A stretch of 64,000 bases of DNA from Doris montereyensis. Taxonomy: Eukaryota; Mollusca; Gastropoda; Nudibranchia; Dorididae. The translations under genes and the position numbers were made by a program. Shown here piece by piece: positions 52,650-64,000 of the stretch; positions within the stretch are counted from its first letter, which is position 1, and every line of letters starts with the position of its first letter. Location: NCBI GenBank assembly GCA_037039925.1, contig JAXRKP010001327.1, forward strand, positions 32,501-96,500, written 5' to 3'. Under the pieces are notes generated by a model. It was not told where the DNA came from. It saw nothing but the letters and a program-made list of their open reading frames with translations, and did not search any database.

Positions 52650-53760
52650 ATGCGGACAAAAGGTGTGCCAATTCAGGTTAGGATATTTCTGATTTCTAAA
52701 GAAAAAGGCACTATGTGCGGATTTATCCTTTACTCTAAAGGAAGTAGATGGTATCTTCTGACAGTGGAATGCTTCTCAAAGTTCATTGAAGTAGATGAGC
52801 TCAAGAGTATGAGCTCTGAGGCAGTCATTGAGAAGCTGAACAGTCAGTTTGGGCATCATGGGATCCCCTCCATCTTGAAAAGTGACTGTAGGACTCAGTT
52901 CACCAGCCATCAGTTTTCAATTTCTGCAAGAACTACAAGATCAATCACAAGATATCAAGCCGTCACTTCCAGAGCTTCAACAGTGAGGCTGAACAAGCCA
53001 TTCAAACAGTCAAACAATTGTGGAGAAAGAATGAAGACAAACACTTGGCCTTGATGAACTACAGAACCACACCCTTAGATAGCATCAATCTTTCCCCTGC
53101 GCAGCTTTTAATGGGAGGGCGACCAAGGAATAAACTTCCAACCTCTAGAAGTCGCCTTGCCTCTGCATACGTTAATCAAGACATCAAACATTGCGTGAGG
53201 ATTGCAAAGGCCAGAAGGGAATGAATACTACCAATACAAACCCAGAATTTCAGAACACTCTGCTCTTCACCCTGGGGATCTCATCCGCATGGTTCCGCTC
53301 CCAGATAGGCCTACTAAGGAATGGAAACCAGCTGTGGTAGAAGAGCATCATGCATCATCAAGATCCTATCTCGTATGGTCTGATGGAAATGCTTATCGAC
53401 GCAACATACGTCACCTACACTGCTCAAACAAAAAGCAAATGACGAACCACCAACTTCAACAGAGCTGTCAACTATGCCTGAAGGTGATTCACTGCCTGAA
53501 GGAACAATCAGAACTTCAACCCCACCTAGGCATCCTCAACAGTCAGTGCATGATTGCCATACTGACGTCACCTACCAAACATGCTCTGGACGTGAAGCTC
53601 ACCCTCCTCACCGACTTGACTTGTGACAATTCAAATCTCTTCATGTCTAACGGCTTTGCACGAAATACTTTTGACGTGTATATATTATTTGGAGTTTTTT
53701 TCAAGTTTGAATTGAAGTTTAATTTTCTTATGGGTCTTCATTTCTTTATGATAGGGGAGA
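52650..53760 (+). mobile_element. Ty3/gypsy retrotransposon remnant: integrase region
   Basis: Across three frames the order is YLLTVECFSKFIEVDEL, FGHHGIPSILKSD, then SEAEQAIQTVKQLW, YRTTPLD, LSPAQLLMGGRPRNKLP and a C-terminal GDLIRMVPLP/KEWKPAVV segment. This is the integrase core and tail of K02A2.6-like Ty3/gypsy elements. The frame breaks near 52915-53020 and 53200 make it inactive. Gag, protease, RT and a 5' LTR were not found. Confidence 0.85.
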
Positions 53761-53770
53761 TGTTACATAC
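53751..53770 (+). other. Likely polypurine tract and 3' LTR start
   Basis: ATAGGGGAGA is followed at 53761 by TGTTACATAC. A G-rich purine run immediately before TGTTA is typical of the 3' LTR start in Ty3/gypsy elements. The LTR end is uncertain; TTACA near 53885 is one candidate. Confidence 0.5.
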
Positions 53771-53889
53771 TTTACCATATGTTTTCATATGTATACGTAA
53801 ACAGGACGTAATTCTTCTTTCTGAAGGATGCCCCCTGACAACAGTCAACGGACAGTTTACAAATCACGTTACATGAACATGTTACACCA

Positions 53890-54882
53890 TCTCCCAGTTC
53901 ACTAGTGAAAATTAAATGGTATGCCCAACCATGGCATTTTGAATACAGTAATTCTTAAGCTCAAAGTAAGAATAGGCTAGGCAGGCTAAGGATAAGTAGA
54001 TTTTGTCCTATTCCTCAATTTAATAATTTATCGTTGAGAATCAGTCACTGTTCTGATGCACTGGTCTTCACTATATAAAATTAATGGCCAAATCATGAGT
54101 CAGTTTTAACATAGTCAATACTATACTTAAGATTTCTTCACTCATGATAAGAAATTGAAATACGGTATCTGTGTAAATCTAAAGCTGCAATTTATACAGT
54201 GACGTGGTCACAATGGAGATTTAAATTTCTTCCCTGGTGACATGATAATAGTAATTATTAATTGGCAATATAATAATGATGTCGCTACGAAAAAATGCGA
54301 CAGTAAGGAAAAGCTGAAGTCAAGTAAAACTCAACAAATGTTGCAAAGTGCAAATGATAAATATATCTACAACTTCAAGATTCAAAAAATGTAAAGGCAT
54401 TTCTTAATCTTAGCAAATGAATAAAATACCTTGGTGGGCTATTTAATCGCATATGCATGGTTTAGCGTCAGCAGCCAACCATTGTTTACGTTAACAACAA
54501 CCGAATCTCAATGTGTGAGGCCTTGTAGCTTTAGCAGTACATAGATGTACTCGGTATCAACACACTGTGCTTGTCACTTGTCCAATGATTGCCAATCTGC
54601 GTTTTAGAGTAAAATATTTACGCTGCCAGTATTGCCAGGGGTTTGTGTACATCGCTTTTACACCATTTCATTGAAAAGCAAGGAGAGTAGATTAGCTGAG
54701 GTATGGTTGCATCAACAGATATGTCAGTGCAGTGCGGTATTATTGAATAACGAACAGAATTGATTGAATCGAATCCATTTTCAACAAGAACTCAAACCAC
54801 ATTTTTATTCATTTTCTTTCGATAACTGATAAAAAAAATCAAACATTTATCGTTGTTTCTGTGGCGTTGTTGTTGTTGTTGT

Positions 54883-54919
<37 letters not shown>

Positions 54920-55309
54920 TGATGTCATGCTACTGCTGTCGTTTATGTAATCATCATCCTCATCATCACCATCAACATCATTACCCTATCACAAACGTTG
55001 TGTATTAAAGTGCCTGCAAATATTAATAAGGCTACCGGCAGTCAGTTGGTCTCTACCTTGACGTCCATCTAAGTCTCTACTTAACTCTGTCAAAGTAAGA
55101 CAATTAAATCGATGATAAACTGAATTATTTTCCATCTCCATAACCAAAGAGGAATGACCAGCATGACATCTGGCATCTAGAAAAACAAATTAATCAAATT
55201 AGTCTCGTGAATCTGATTTGCCATTGCAATGATGGTTATTATGAGTAGAAAATGTTCGTTAATTAAATTACATTTTGATTTCCTTAATATAGGTTTAAAT
55301 TCCCAATAA

Positions 55310-55310
<1 letters not shown>
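53890..55310. other. Intergenic DNA with a (CTG)n tract
   Basis: GCTGCTGCT repeats lie at 54885-54920 (about 10 units), then CATCATC. No gene is supported. Confidence 0.5.
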
Positions 55311-55597
<287 letters not shown>

Positions 55598-56136
55598 GAT
55601 ATGAAGTGAGATGAAATATCTGTCACACAGACATATACAGCGACTCGTTAGGAAAATATAATTATCCTTTTGAATGTCGATGCCACTGATACTGTCACGA
55701 GGTTGTGTTTCAGTCCAGCTTATATCAAATTCAGTATGATGACGTAGTGGAAATCCAATAGCATACAAAGAAACACTGCTCTGCGGACGTTGGACATTCG
55801 AATGCTTTATCGCAGAACGTACTCTCTTCTTCTTGTAAAGAGATGAGGAAGAAGTGATATCCCACAAATATTTCCTTACAGACCCAAGGTACCATCTATA
55901 TTTAAACAAAAGGTATGAAATAATTAACATTATATTATATTTTTTATTAATTCTACTACACGATAGGCAGTACAATGTGAAATCTAGCTAATAGACAGGC
56001 AATTGCATTGATAATTAAGGAACCGATTTGTTTTCATGGAATAGTGTACAATCGTCACAAACAGGCAAGACTCAGGCAGGATATCTTTTATTAGGCTAAT
56101 GATAGCATCATCATTTTTTTTATCCTAAATAATAAT

Positions 56137-56154
56137 AGTAATAATAACACTAAT

Positions 56155-56251
<97 letters not shown>

Positions 56252-56275
56252 CTGCTGCTGCTGCTGATGATGATG
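56137..56275. repeat. (AAT)n then (GCT)n and (GAT)n
   Basis: About 30 AAT units followed by GCTGCTGCTGCTGATGATGATG. Confidence 0.97.
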
Positions 56276-56279
56276 ATTA

Positions 56280-56345
56280 AACGACACTGGTTCAAAACAC
56301 ATGGCTGGCCAAGGTGTTTTTCACAATGCTGTACTTAGGAGAGGG
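56280..56345 (+). repeat. SINE family C fragment
   Basis: ACTGGTTCAAAACACATGGC and TTTTTCACAATGCTGTACTT match the middle of 66-246. Confidence 0.55.
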
Positions 56346-56555
56346 GGGGGCGCAGGGCTTGGATTTAATGATCTCACCTAATTATGACGTATCATGTCAC
56401 CAATTAAAATTTCAAATCGCTTCTCATCTCTTCTTTACAGTCTTTGTGCAACCACGGACTACAAGATTAACAGGAGACAATAAAATTGAAAGTGGAGCGA
56501 GACGCATTCGAAGTGAAAAAGAGCTGTTCAAATTGTCCTTAACAGATTCTCTACC

Positions 56556-57263
56556 ATGTCTTCTGCTTCAGTGTATTCTTTCAATGTGATCCCTGTGTGC
56601 TTTTTCATCCTAAGCCTTACAATTACACATGCAATCAACCAACGACTAAGAGCATCAAAATGTCAGACTCGATTTCTTCAAATAGCCATATCTTGTGATG
56701 ACCAAAACAGTTTTGATTATTCGATATTTCCCAATCTCCTGATTTGTATTCTTCACGATAATCATAATATTCGTGTGTTGAAGTTTGTAACAATGAGGAC
56801 CTTTGATGACCACATGTTAGTCAATGCAAGTGTAACAAAGCTCCGCGTTCAATGGCCTTGTGAAACGGACGACAGAGAAATTAAAACCACGGTTTTCAAG
56901 ATGGCCAACAGATTTCTGATGGAAAACGACCACTCTAAATCTAGATCTAATATGTTTAGTGGATCAGCAGCAGAAGTTACTGGCATTAAAACCGGATTTG
57001 ACGACAACAGCTGTTCAATGATGAAAATCTGTATTTGCAAAGACAAGGAAGCAGCAAAGTTAAGAGCCGTTGATTGCAAAATGTCGTGCACTATCAATAA
57101 CATTGAGGAGCTCTCTTTGAAGTCCGACTCTGGACACGAGTCGCCATGTTATTCTCTCATGAGAGGCAGTCCCTTTTATAACAGTGGCCATCGAATGGAG
57201 GTTATAAAGGAGGTCATTACTTTTACAATCACGATGAATCTATTATTTACGTCAGTCTTATAA
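56556..57263 (+). CDS. Predicted secreted or GPI-anchored cysteine-rich protein, unknown function
   Basis: A 235-codon ORF begins in a good context (CTACCATGT). It is preceded at 56441 by a strong splice acceptor (TCTCTTCTTTACAG), which would make 56441-56555 a 5' UTR exon part. Residues 10-26 (FNVIPVCFFILSLTITHA) look like a signal peptide. About ten cysteines follow, including KICICK and DCKMSC, and one NAS sequon. The last 17 residues (EVITFTITMNLLFTSVL) are hydrophobic without a charged tail, as in GPI-anchor signals. I do not recognise the family. There is no partner gene nearby. A chance ORF is less likely given length and both terminal signals. Confidence 0.55.
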   Translation: MSSASVYSFNVIPVCFFILSLTITHAINQRLRASKCQTRFLQIAISCDDQNSFDYSIFPNLLICILHDNHNIRVLKFVTMRTFDDHMLVNASVTKLRVQWPCETDDREIKTTVFKMANRFLMENDHSKSRSNMFSGSAAEVTGIKTGFDDNSCSMMKICICKDKEAAKLRAVDCKMSCTINNIEELSLKSDSGHESPCYSLMRGSPFYNSGHRMEVIKEVITFTITMNLLFTSVL

Positions 57264-57507
57264 ATCATAAGCTTCAATGTGTGAACTGTGAAGGAAAAAA
57301 TAAGTTATAATGGATATTAATATTTCGGAAACATAATATTTTATACTACATCAACATATTTATTTTCTACATTTAAACAAGATAAAGATGGATGTATAGT
57401 CCGTATCGCCACACCAATGCAAACTCACCGAGCAGCAACTCCATTGGGATCATACAGTTCAGCAGCCTGTTAGGCGCTTCGTATTAACACTGACAAGATA
57501 TTTCTCT

Positions 57508-57580
57508 ACCTATAGCTAGGTACTCGTGTACATATGAGTCGAGTGAGGAAAGCAGAATGAAGTACCTTTCCTAAGAGTAC
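57508..57580 (-). repeat. SINE family C fragment (reverse)
   Basis: AGCTAGGTACTCGTGTACAT and AATGAAGTACCTTTCCTAAG are diverged from 33958-34020. Confidence 0.5.
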
Positions 57581-58043
57581 AAGGACGTGAAAAAATATCT
57601 GGACCAGCCAAGGGTTACAATTGTGAGAGGCTATCAAATAATTCATGTCGACGACCCCATTTCAACTGCTTCAGATCCCTTATACTCATGCTGGGATGGC
57701 ATTTTTCTTATAACAGGTACACAGAATGTTTCCCGTAATATTCGGTCGATCTTAACTAATATTGACAATAATTCATCAAAAATAGGTTTTTCGAATAAAA
57801 TATTTTGTGGTAATTAAAATGAATACCAACTTATTGTACTTTAGACAAAATTTCCGACTTTTATGGTACAAACGATATGTTGAAGGTTAGGCCGATATCA
57901 TTTCTAAAAAAAAACGTATAAAATGAAATAATCCATACTGAGTCTTTGTTATGGTATGAATGTCAAGGAAATGAACTACTCCACCCAATAGTGCAATTAA
58001 CGAGAATGGTCCAATTTGTGGTCAAACTGCCTTCTCAGGAACT

Positions 58044-59102
58044 ATGGCGAAGAAATCCTACTGTATTGGCGAAGCATTAATCAAACCATACATGCTAATG
58101 ATAAAAATAGCTAATCTTGTGGTTGGAGAGCTGAAAACCAAGAAGCTAGAGAAGGTTTCTCTCTCCGATTTTACCATGAAAACACGCATCGATGAACTCA
58201 CAGAGGGTATCGAATTCCAAGTTCTCGAAAGATGGTTGCATCATCTTTTCACGACATGCAATGTGATGAGACAATTTTATGTTGCCCACTTATTGTCTCA
58301 GTTGCTGGTCTACATCGGTTTTTCTTTTGCATCGACTTCAATTGAAGAGGGAATGTTGTTCTGCCGACCCATTGAAACGACTAATAAAGCAGGTGTGTTT
58401 CAAATATTGTATTGCCTCGTACTTCGACTGCAATGCCATGAAATGAGATAACCTTGTGGATGTATGTATTGATGGCGCACTTCAATGTTTGGCTCTCGGA
58501 TTGGATTTATTACCACTACCACTACCACCAGGAAAAGCAGAGGAGCCCGAACGCAGTCGGTACTTACTCTGTAATCCATAGGAAAGCTATGACCTCCAGA
58601 ACTCTTCCTGTTGCAATGAATGACAAGCTGAACAATGCCATTCGAGTCAACTACGTCTAAACCAGCGCTATCACTTCGAGGTAGTTTTCTATCATGTGCA
58701 AGGAAAGTATTCCAATCATGAGATTTTTCTGCTTCACACGGATGTTGGCTCGTATTATATTTACAAGCTGAGAGAGGAAGTGAAACTTTCACTCGAAGCC
58801 CAGGGAAAACAAGATCCCCTGCTTTTATTCACATCGGAAGGATTTTATCTGACGTTGGCAAACCCGGTTGACATTTTCAAAGCCCTGCGCTGCAATCCTG
58901 CATGGCCTCAATCGGCTCTTTATTTATAGACTCAATAGGCTTACCAATATCACATGTCTTTATTATGCCATCCAATCTACAATGTCCTATAGATTCAAGA
59001 AATTTCCCGTAACTTTCTTTTCTTACATGGAGCTGCGGTCTCTTGAAATAAATTATATGAAGTCCACTACAAAGAGAAAACAACAGGCCTTTTGTCGTCC
59101 AT
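58044..59102 (+). pseudogene. hAT transposase remnant, ZBED5/SCAND3/FAM200-like
   Basis: The first open part (58044-58451) reads KKSYCIGEALIKPYM, VSLSDFTMKTRIDEL and EEGMLFCRPIETT, matching the order IGE-LI-P, VSLSNDTVKRRI and FLFCKxLETT of ZBED5/SCAND3-like hAT transposases. Further on, in other frames, come HRKAMTSRTLPVAMN, FLLHTDVGS, KLREEVKLSLEAQGKQD and NPVDIFKALRC. At least four frame breaks are present, and the catalytic LDESTD-like segment near residue 75 is replaced. No BED finger, TIR or 8-bp duplication was located. Confidence 0.8.
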
Positions 59103-59109
59103 AACAATA

Positions 59110-59690
59110 TTAAAAAAACCGAATTGAAGTAACAGTCTTAGTTTTAATTTCATATAATGTAAAGTACCTAGTATCGAAATATGTCAGGCCTAATAAGTGT
59201 TTTAATGACATGTAATTGATTACTGTTTGAGTATCCTAACCTGGGTGTTGCTGCCCTATTAATCATCCATTTAAGTGACCAAATGGTCACTATCGAGTAC
59301 ACTTTTTTGTTGTCAAATCAGCCTTTTAATTTAACGAAGCAGGAAATGCAAAAAAGCTTTACGCATCTTAATAACCTTAATAACGGCATTAATAACACAG
59401 AGAATGTCTCAGTGCGATAAGGTTTAGAAGAAATATTTGCTGTTTTGAGTGTAAGATTAATATTATTTGTTTCTGACCAAAATGTATTCCATTAATCAAG
59501 TTCCAAGGAAAATGTCCCGGTTTCGAAGAGAGAATGGTTGATTTGCTCTTCTCTAGAACTAGAATACTTTGGAATAACGCTTTAAAATAACGGATACCGC
59601 GTGTCTCTATTCCTGGAAATGGTGTTTAATGAAATTAATATACATTTACCTCTAGCCTGAAATTCACATCTCTAAAGGTAAAAAAAAACC
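59110..59690. other. Intergenic DNA, no gene seen
   Basis: No ORF, RNA or repeat structure is supported between the hAT remnant and the GA tract. Confidence 0.5.
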
Positions 59691-59834
<144 letters not shown>

Positions 59835-60245
59835 AGTTCAGTGCAATTTACCTAGTTCACCCTATGTGGTGCTCTCATTTGTATTCTCGGGGGGGGGGAT
59901 TCAGAGGAAACAGCAAAATAAAAGACATGTGTGTAAAAATTGCCAGGAAAGAAGTAGTACAAAATATCTACTCTAGTAGCGCTCAACACACACTCGCTCA
60001 CACAGAAACACAATCATAGACATACCGACAGGAAAACAGAGAGAACTAGACAAAAAGGACAGAGAGACGTAAGTCGACTGGTTGAGTTGGCATACACAAT
60101 AGTTTGGTTTAAAAATATATTTTATACAGTTACAGGGTGATCAATCTAAGACGCAACCCATGGAAAATAGGGAATACCCAATGCACTTACCTTTGATTAT
60201 TACTATTGACTCGTCTTACCAAGACAAGCAGCGAGGCAAGGTGCA

Positions 60246-60540
60246 TGTCGAAAGTGGAGGAAATGTTATTAAATTAAATAATATATGTATTAAAGCCCAA
60301 TGGGAATGACAAGACAAATACAAGGAATAGATAGAAAAAGGATAGACACAAGAACTTAAGCAGCGTAGGTAGCTCGGTTTTTTCCATGGCAAGGCGATGG
60401 GTGCCGAAGCAGAGGTCGTGTGTTCAATCCCCATGGTGGCTTGGATTTATTTGTCTATTCCTTGTATTTGTCTTGTCGTTGTTCCTATGGAGATTTAATA
60501 TTATTTAATATCATTTCCTCCACTATTGACACTTTCATGA
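60246..60540 (+). mobile_element. Foldback element with tRNA-like core, copy 2
   Basis: The left arm at 60250-60334 and right arm at 60453-60533 are imperfect complements of about 80 bp (AGTGGAGGAAATG outer, GACAAGACAAATACAAGGAA inner). Between them a tRNA-like core reads GTAGGTAGCTCGG, GGCGATGGGTGCCGAAG and B-box-like GTGTTCAATCCCC. It matches the element at 36737-36975. Confidence 0.78.
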
Positions 60541-60711
60541 AATGTTGGAAATGCATACCAAGTGGTCTTTTACACAAGTGCACTCATCACTAAATGTTTG
60601 CAAAAAAACCTCCCCAAAGTATGAATAAATATTGTGTTCAATATAGTATGGGTTATGATTGATCACCCTGCATTATATTATTCAAATCCTCATAACTTTT
60701 AATACTTTTAT

Positions 60712-61030
60712 TTATTTGATTTGGTTTACCCACCTCCACAACTGAGGTGATTCCAGGGTTTTTGGTACCGGTAGGGTTTTTAATTATGCTCGGACCGCCC
60801 TGTAAACAGCCAAGGGACCTTTAACATGCACAGAATATTGTGATCTACACACGAGATCTCCATTTTATTGTTGGTCTCCAATGTGACTAGGTGTAGATCC
60901 ATCTACCTGGACCAGGGGGGTAGATTTTGCTATAAAAAAAAACTAGAAAATTCTTCAACCGTTGGTTCTACCTTTTGGTTGAGAGTTTGAGAGGCTGACA
61001 CCTTGCCTCTGGACTACGGAATCCCCAAAA
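60712..61030 (-). repeat. SINE family A copy (reverse)
   Basis: The plus strand reads ATTTGGTTTACCCACCTCCA, CCGCCCTGTAAACAGCCAAG, GACCTTTAACATGCAC, GTCTCCAATGTGACTAGGTG, then the worn tRNA-like head. It aligns with 18424-18744. Confidence 0.75.
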
Positions 61031-61885
61031 TTCTTTTAACTTCTCTCCCTTTGAAATTTGGTATGACATCCTTCATCAAATCAATCAAAGTTGTCATACA
61101 TAGCAAAATGCCAACGCCTAGAGAAGATTTGTATCATTCTGCAGATCAACGCGTTGTAGTTCTGTAAACATTTCTTAGTTTTGTATGTAAATGTAACAAA
61201 GGCCAACTAATTCGAACTTACTAAATCAAATGTCATTTTAACGATGGTAATCAACCAGTATCACATTACAATGTTAACCTTTGCTGGTGATGAATGTCTG
61301 ACTGCATAGAGATTATAATAAAGCCAGCACGTCTGTTTAGCTTGAACGATTGGACTGATATAATTACATGTATCATGACTGTAGCAACAGCGAGTTACTC
61401 CCGGTAGTTATTTCAATGTTTAGATTTAGACATTTCAATTCTTAAATTTCATCCTGAACCCTTAAGGATGATTTTGAGTGTTCATTTTTTGTTTTCAATT
61501 TTTGTCCACTTTGTGAAAATCAAATACACCTTACTTAAACACATCCATCAAAAACGCACATAGAGATTACCTCACAATCCTTGTGTTGTCTGATTTTAAA
61601 GTGCTGACACTAATATAAACATTGGAGTGATATAAGATACTACTTCATGGTTGTTAGTTTAGTTGTCTACTTCTACATCCGAGTCTACCATAAGTGGTTA
61701 TTTCAGGGTTTGGGTGGGCTGTTTCAATTTTCGCTCCATTGTGTTTTTCACATGTCAAATCAAGGAAGCAATTGAACAAAACAAAACAAAACCTGCACAT
61801 TTTATTACTTATGAAAACAAATCTTGCAAACATGATTGTACAATCTAAAAGATAAAGATCTATATAAAATCTCTATTGTTATGAT
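61031..61885. other. Intergenic DNA, no gene seen
   Basis: AT-rich sequence without supported ORFs or RNA genes. Confidence 0.5.
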
Positions 61886-61889
61886 AATA

Positions 61890-62752
61890 CAGTGGAACTT
61901 GAAAGTGGCAAGCTCGGAAATGACAAGAACTTGGGAATAGCACGATCAAACCAGATTCCCATATTTTTTCCTTCTTTAAGTCAATAAAAATACCTCCATC
62001 GATATTGAGATAAAACAAGAGAGCCAACTCGGATTTAGCAAGATCCTCTTCTCCTCATTGAAGTCTAATGTTACTGTAAAACAAATAATCCCAGTAAAGA
62101 GGCAAATCATACTTTTAAAAATAAAATTTGGTAAAAATAAAAAATGCACACATGCAATGATGAAAATTACTAGAATCTAGTCAGATTTTATCTTGTTATT
62201 AGACTGCACAGCGTGTTGATGAGCTCGCATGTACATGTAGCACATTGTAGCAGTAGCACTGCACTGTACAAATTGATGATAGCAAGGGGAGGGGAGGGGA
62301 CCTTGCCTTAAGCCTATAGACTAATGGCATTGCTCTCGTTCTCATTTCCATTCCGGCTCCACGTGTCTAGTGTCAATAATTTCAAGTTGGATCAGACTGT
62401 AGTCGTAAGTGCCAAGTGGCGACAAAGGAAGGAAAAGAATAACAAAAATGAGGGAAAGGGAAGGAGGGATGCCTTCGCTGGCGTGGCACAGTAGATCGAG
62501 ATTTTTAAAGCAAAAATTACTGTGTGACATTTGAAAAAAAAGAAAAAAAAACAGATGATCAACGGGATGTGTGTGCACAATCGTAGACAAATGAAGGACT
62601 AGTTCTTTTAGCTTATATTGCTATCGTACTGATCAAATAACTTTTGTCTGTATTCTTCACTGACACTGACATGATTTACATAAGCTCAGAAATAGTGAGA
62701 ACAGATATTTTGTTGTCAGTCCCAGCGATCTTGCTACTTCCAGGCTCCACTG
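61890..62752. mobile_element. pogo-type MITE, about 863 bp
   Basis: TA flanks both ends (61888-61889, 62753-62754). The left end CAGTGGAACTTGAAAGTGGC pairs with the complement of the right end CAGTGGAGCCTGGAAGTAGC, with about five differences over 26 bases. No transposase ORF is present. Confidence 0.78.
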
Positions 62753-63205
62753 TATTCATAAAGTGAAAGAAAAGTAATTAAAATCTAGAATCAAATAATT
62801 AAAGTTAAAAATGAAAAAGCCAATAGACATCTTTTAGAATTCATAATGCAAGGAATGCCAGAATCTTTGCTGAGCATCACATGAATAAGACATCATATAA
62901 TTTTCCATCCACTTCCAATGAGGCTTGATACTTGACCCCCAAAAAATTCAGCTATTTAATATTAGCTAAACAAAGTAGGGCATGTCACATTGTATCTTAC
63001 AACGTGAGGAATGCTAAAACAAAATTTAAAAAACAAATTGCAGAAATTGCAAGCACCTTGTGTTATGTGCTATGGGATAGAATTGTCTTCTTGTTTTGTT
63101 TTAGTTCCTTTTATATATTACAATCATAATGATTATAATAATAATATAATATTAATAATAATAATAATAATAATAATAAAAATAATAATAACAATAGATC
63201 TATTA

Positions 63206-63986
63206 CAGTGGAACCTCTCAGATCGAGAACCCAGAATATCGGGAAACTCGGTCAATCAGGAAAAATTCCAAGGGAACAGAATTGTTTCTATATATTTCAC
63301 CCCTCTAAAAGGGAAAGGTCCCTGGCTAATTTGGACAATTTTTGCAGGCTTGCATTGATTGTCATCACTATTTCCTCCATATTTATTTATTCCAACACTC
63401 AATTTTTATCCCAATTTGGTTTCCGTGTTAGCGCAACATCAATTATTACACCTCCATTAATGCTACATGTGTTATACATTGCATAATGTGTACACGATGT
63501 CGCAAGTGCCAGTTCGCGACGACCATAAACCACACACACCAGACATCCATTAAGAAGGTGTGAAAGCAGGCTTGAGCTCGTCCACCTGAAAATACAGTGC
63601 GGTGTTCAGAAATGGTGACGCTTAGAAAGTTGTGCACTGTCATAGTCTTTTTTGCCCGCCTCATCCGTCAATCACAAGGCTGGACACGAAAGGAGATTTA
63701 ACGACCCCCATGCCTTCTTGATCATGTGTCTTATCTATCTACTGTCCAACGAAGATCGATTGTGAGTGTGAGTGACATCTTTGATGAATGCCATCTTTGT
63801 TTTGATCAACTGGGCTTGTGGCTACTTGTTCGTTTAATTCTGCATTTTACCACTCACAGAAGGGCTTAGGTACCTCAAACTGCTGAGGGAAAACAAAATT
63901 CCTAGTTGCCTGGCAAATTGGGAAACCCAGCAAATCAGGATGATTTTATAATCCACCAAGACTTCCCGATTAGAGAGGTTCCACTG
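63206..63986. mobile_element. pogo-type MITE, about 781 bp
   Basis: TA flanks both ends (63204-63205, 63987-63988). The ends share CAGTGGAACCTCTC exactly and then ATCG-GAA with differences. Subterminal direct repeats of a GGGAAAC and AATCAGGA block lie inside both ends. No transposase ORF is present. Confidence 0.85.
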
Positions 63987-64000
63987 TAAAAATAATACTA

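Noticed and set aside
53761..53890. Complete short LTR
   Set aside because: The end could not be fixed and no second copy is visible; only the start is annotated.

Overview
This window is animal nuclear DNA: spliced genes with GT/AG signals, tRNA-derived SINEs, LINE remnants, DNA transposons and a very large amount of tandem repeat. Recurring TCTAGATC-rich stretches, several SINE families and long minisatellites suggest a mollusc, perhaps a gastropod; that placement is a guess, not something the sequence proves. Nothing bacterial, viral or organellar was seen.

Layout. 1-5.5 kb: a 29-bp minisatellite split by a 2.2-kb P-superfamily (THAP) DNA transposon with perfect 8-bp target duplication. 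5.5-6.06 kb: a 27-bp-armed palindrome and a dispersed repeat. 6.06-11.28 kb: a 38-bp minisatellite of about 135 copies. 11.6-12.07 kb: a hAT-like MITE. 12.3-25.64 kb, minus strand: the best gene, an SLC22-type organic-ion transporter. Eleven consecutive coding exons join in one frame of about 554 codons, with a GC-AG intron; its introns carry a 33-bp minisatellite, a 63-bp minisatellite, SINEs and a pogo-type MITE. 26-45 kb: gene-poor, with three LINE reverse-transcriptase remnants (26.7, 37.3 and 41.2 kb), SINEs, foldback elements and microsatellites including about 970 bp of (GA)n. 45.9-49.9 kb, minus strand: a long, apparently intronless, frameshifted RBR-type (RING-IBR-RING2) ubiquitin-ligase-like gene that lacks the catalytic cysteine at the usual place. 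52.65-53.8 kb: a Ty3/gypsy integrase remnant with a likely polypurine tract. 56.4-57.3 kb: a probable secreted or GPI-anchored cysteine-rich protein of unknown function. 58.0-59.1 kb: a ZBED5/SCAND3-like hAT transposase remnant. 61.9-64 kb: two TA-flanked pogo-type MITEs.

The two host genes (SLC22 transporter, RBR-like) and the 235-aa secreted candidate show no evident functional link. Most of the window is a record of transposition and tandem-repeat expansion. The items most worth following are the P element in the minisatellite, the foldback elements with a tRNA-like core, the circularly permuted dispersed repeat, the GC donor in the transporter, and the RBR-like protein without its catalytic cysteine.
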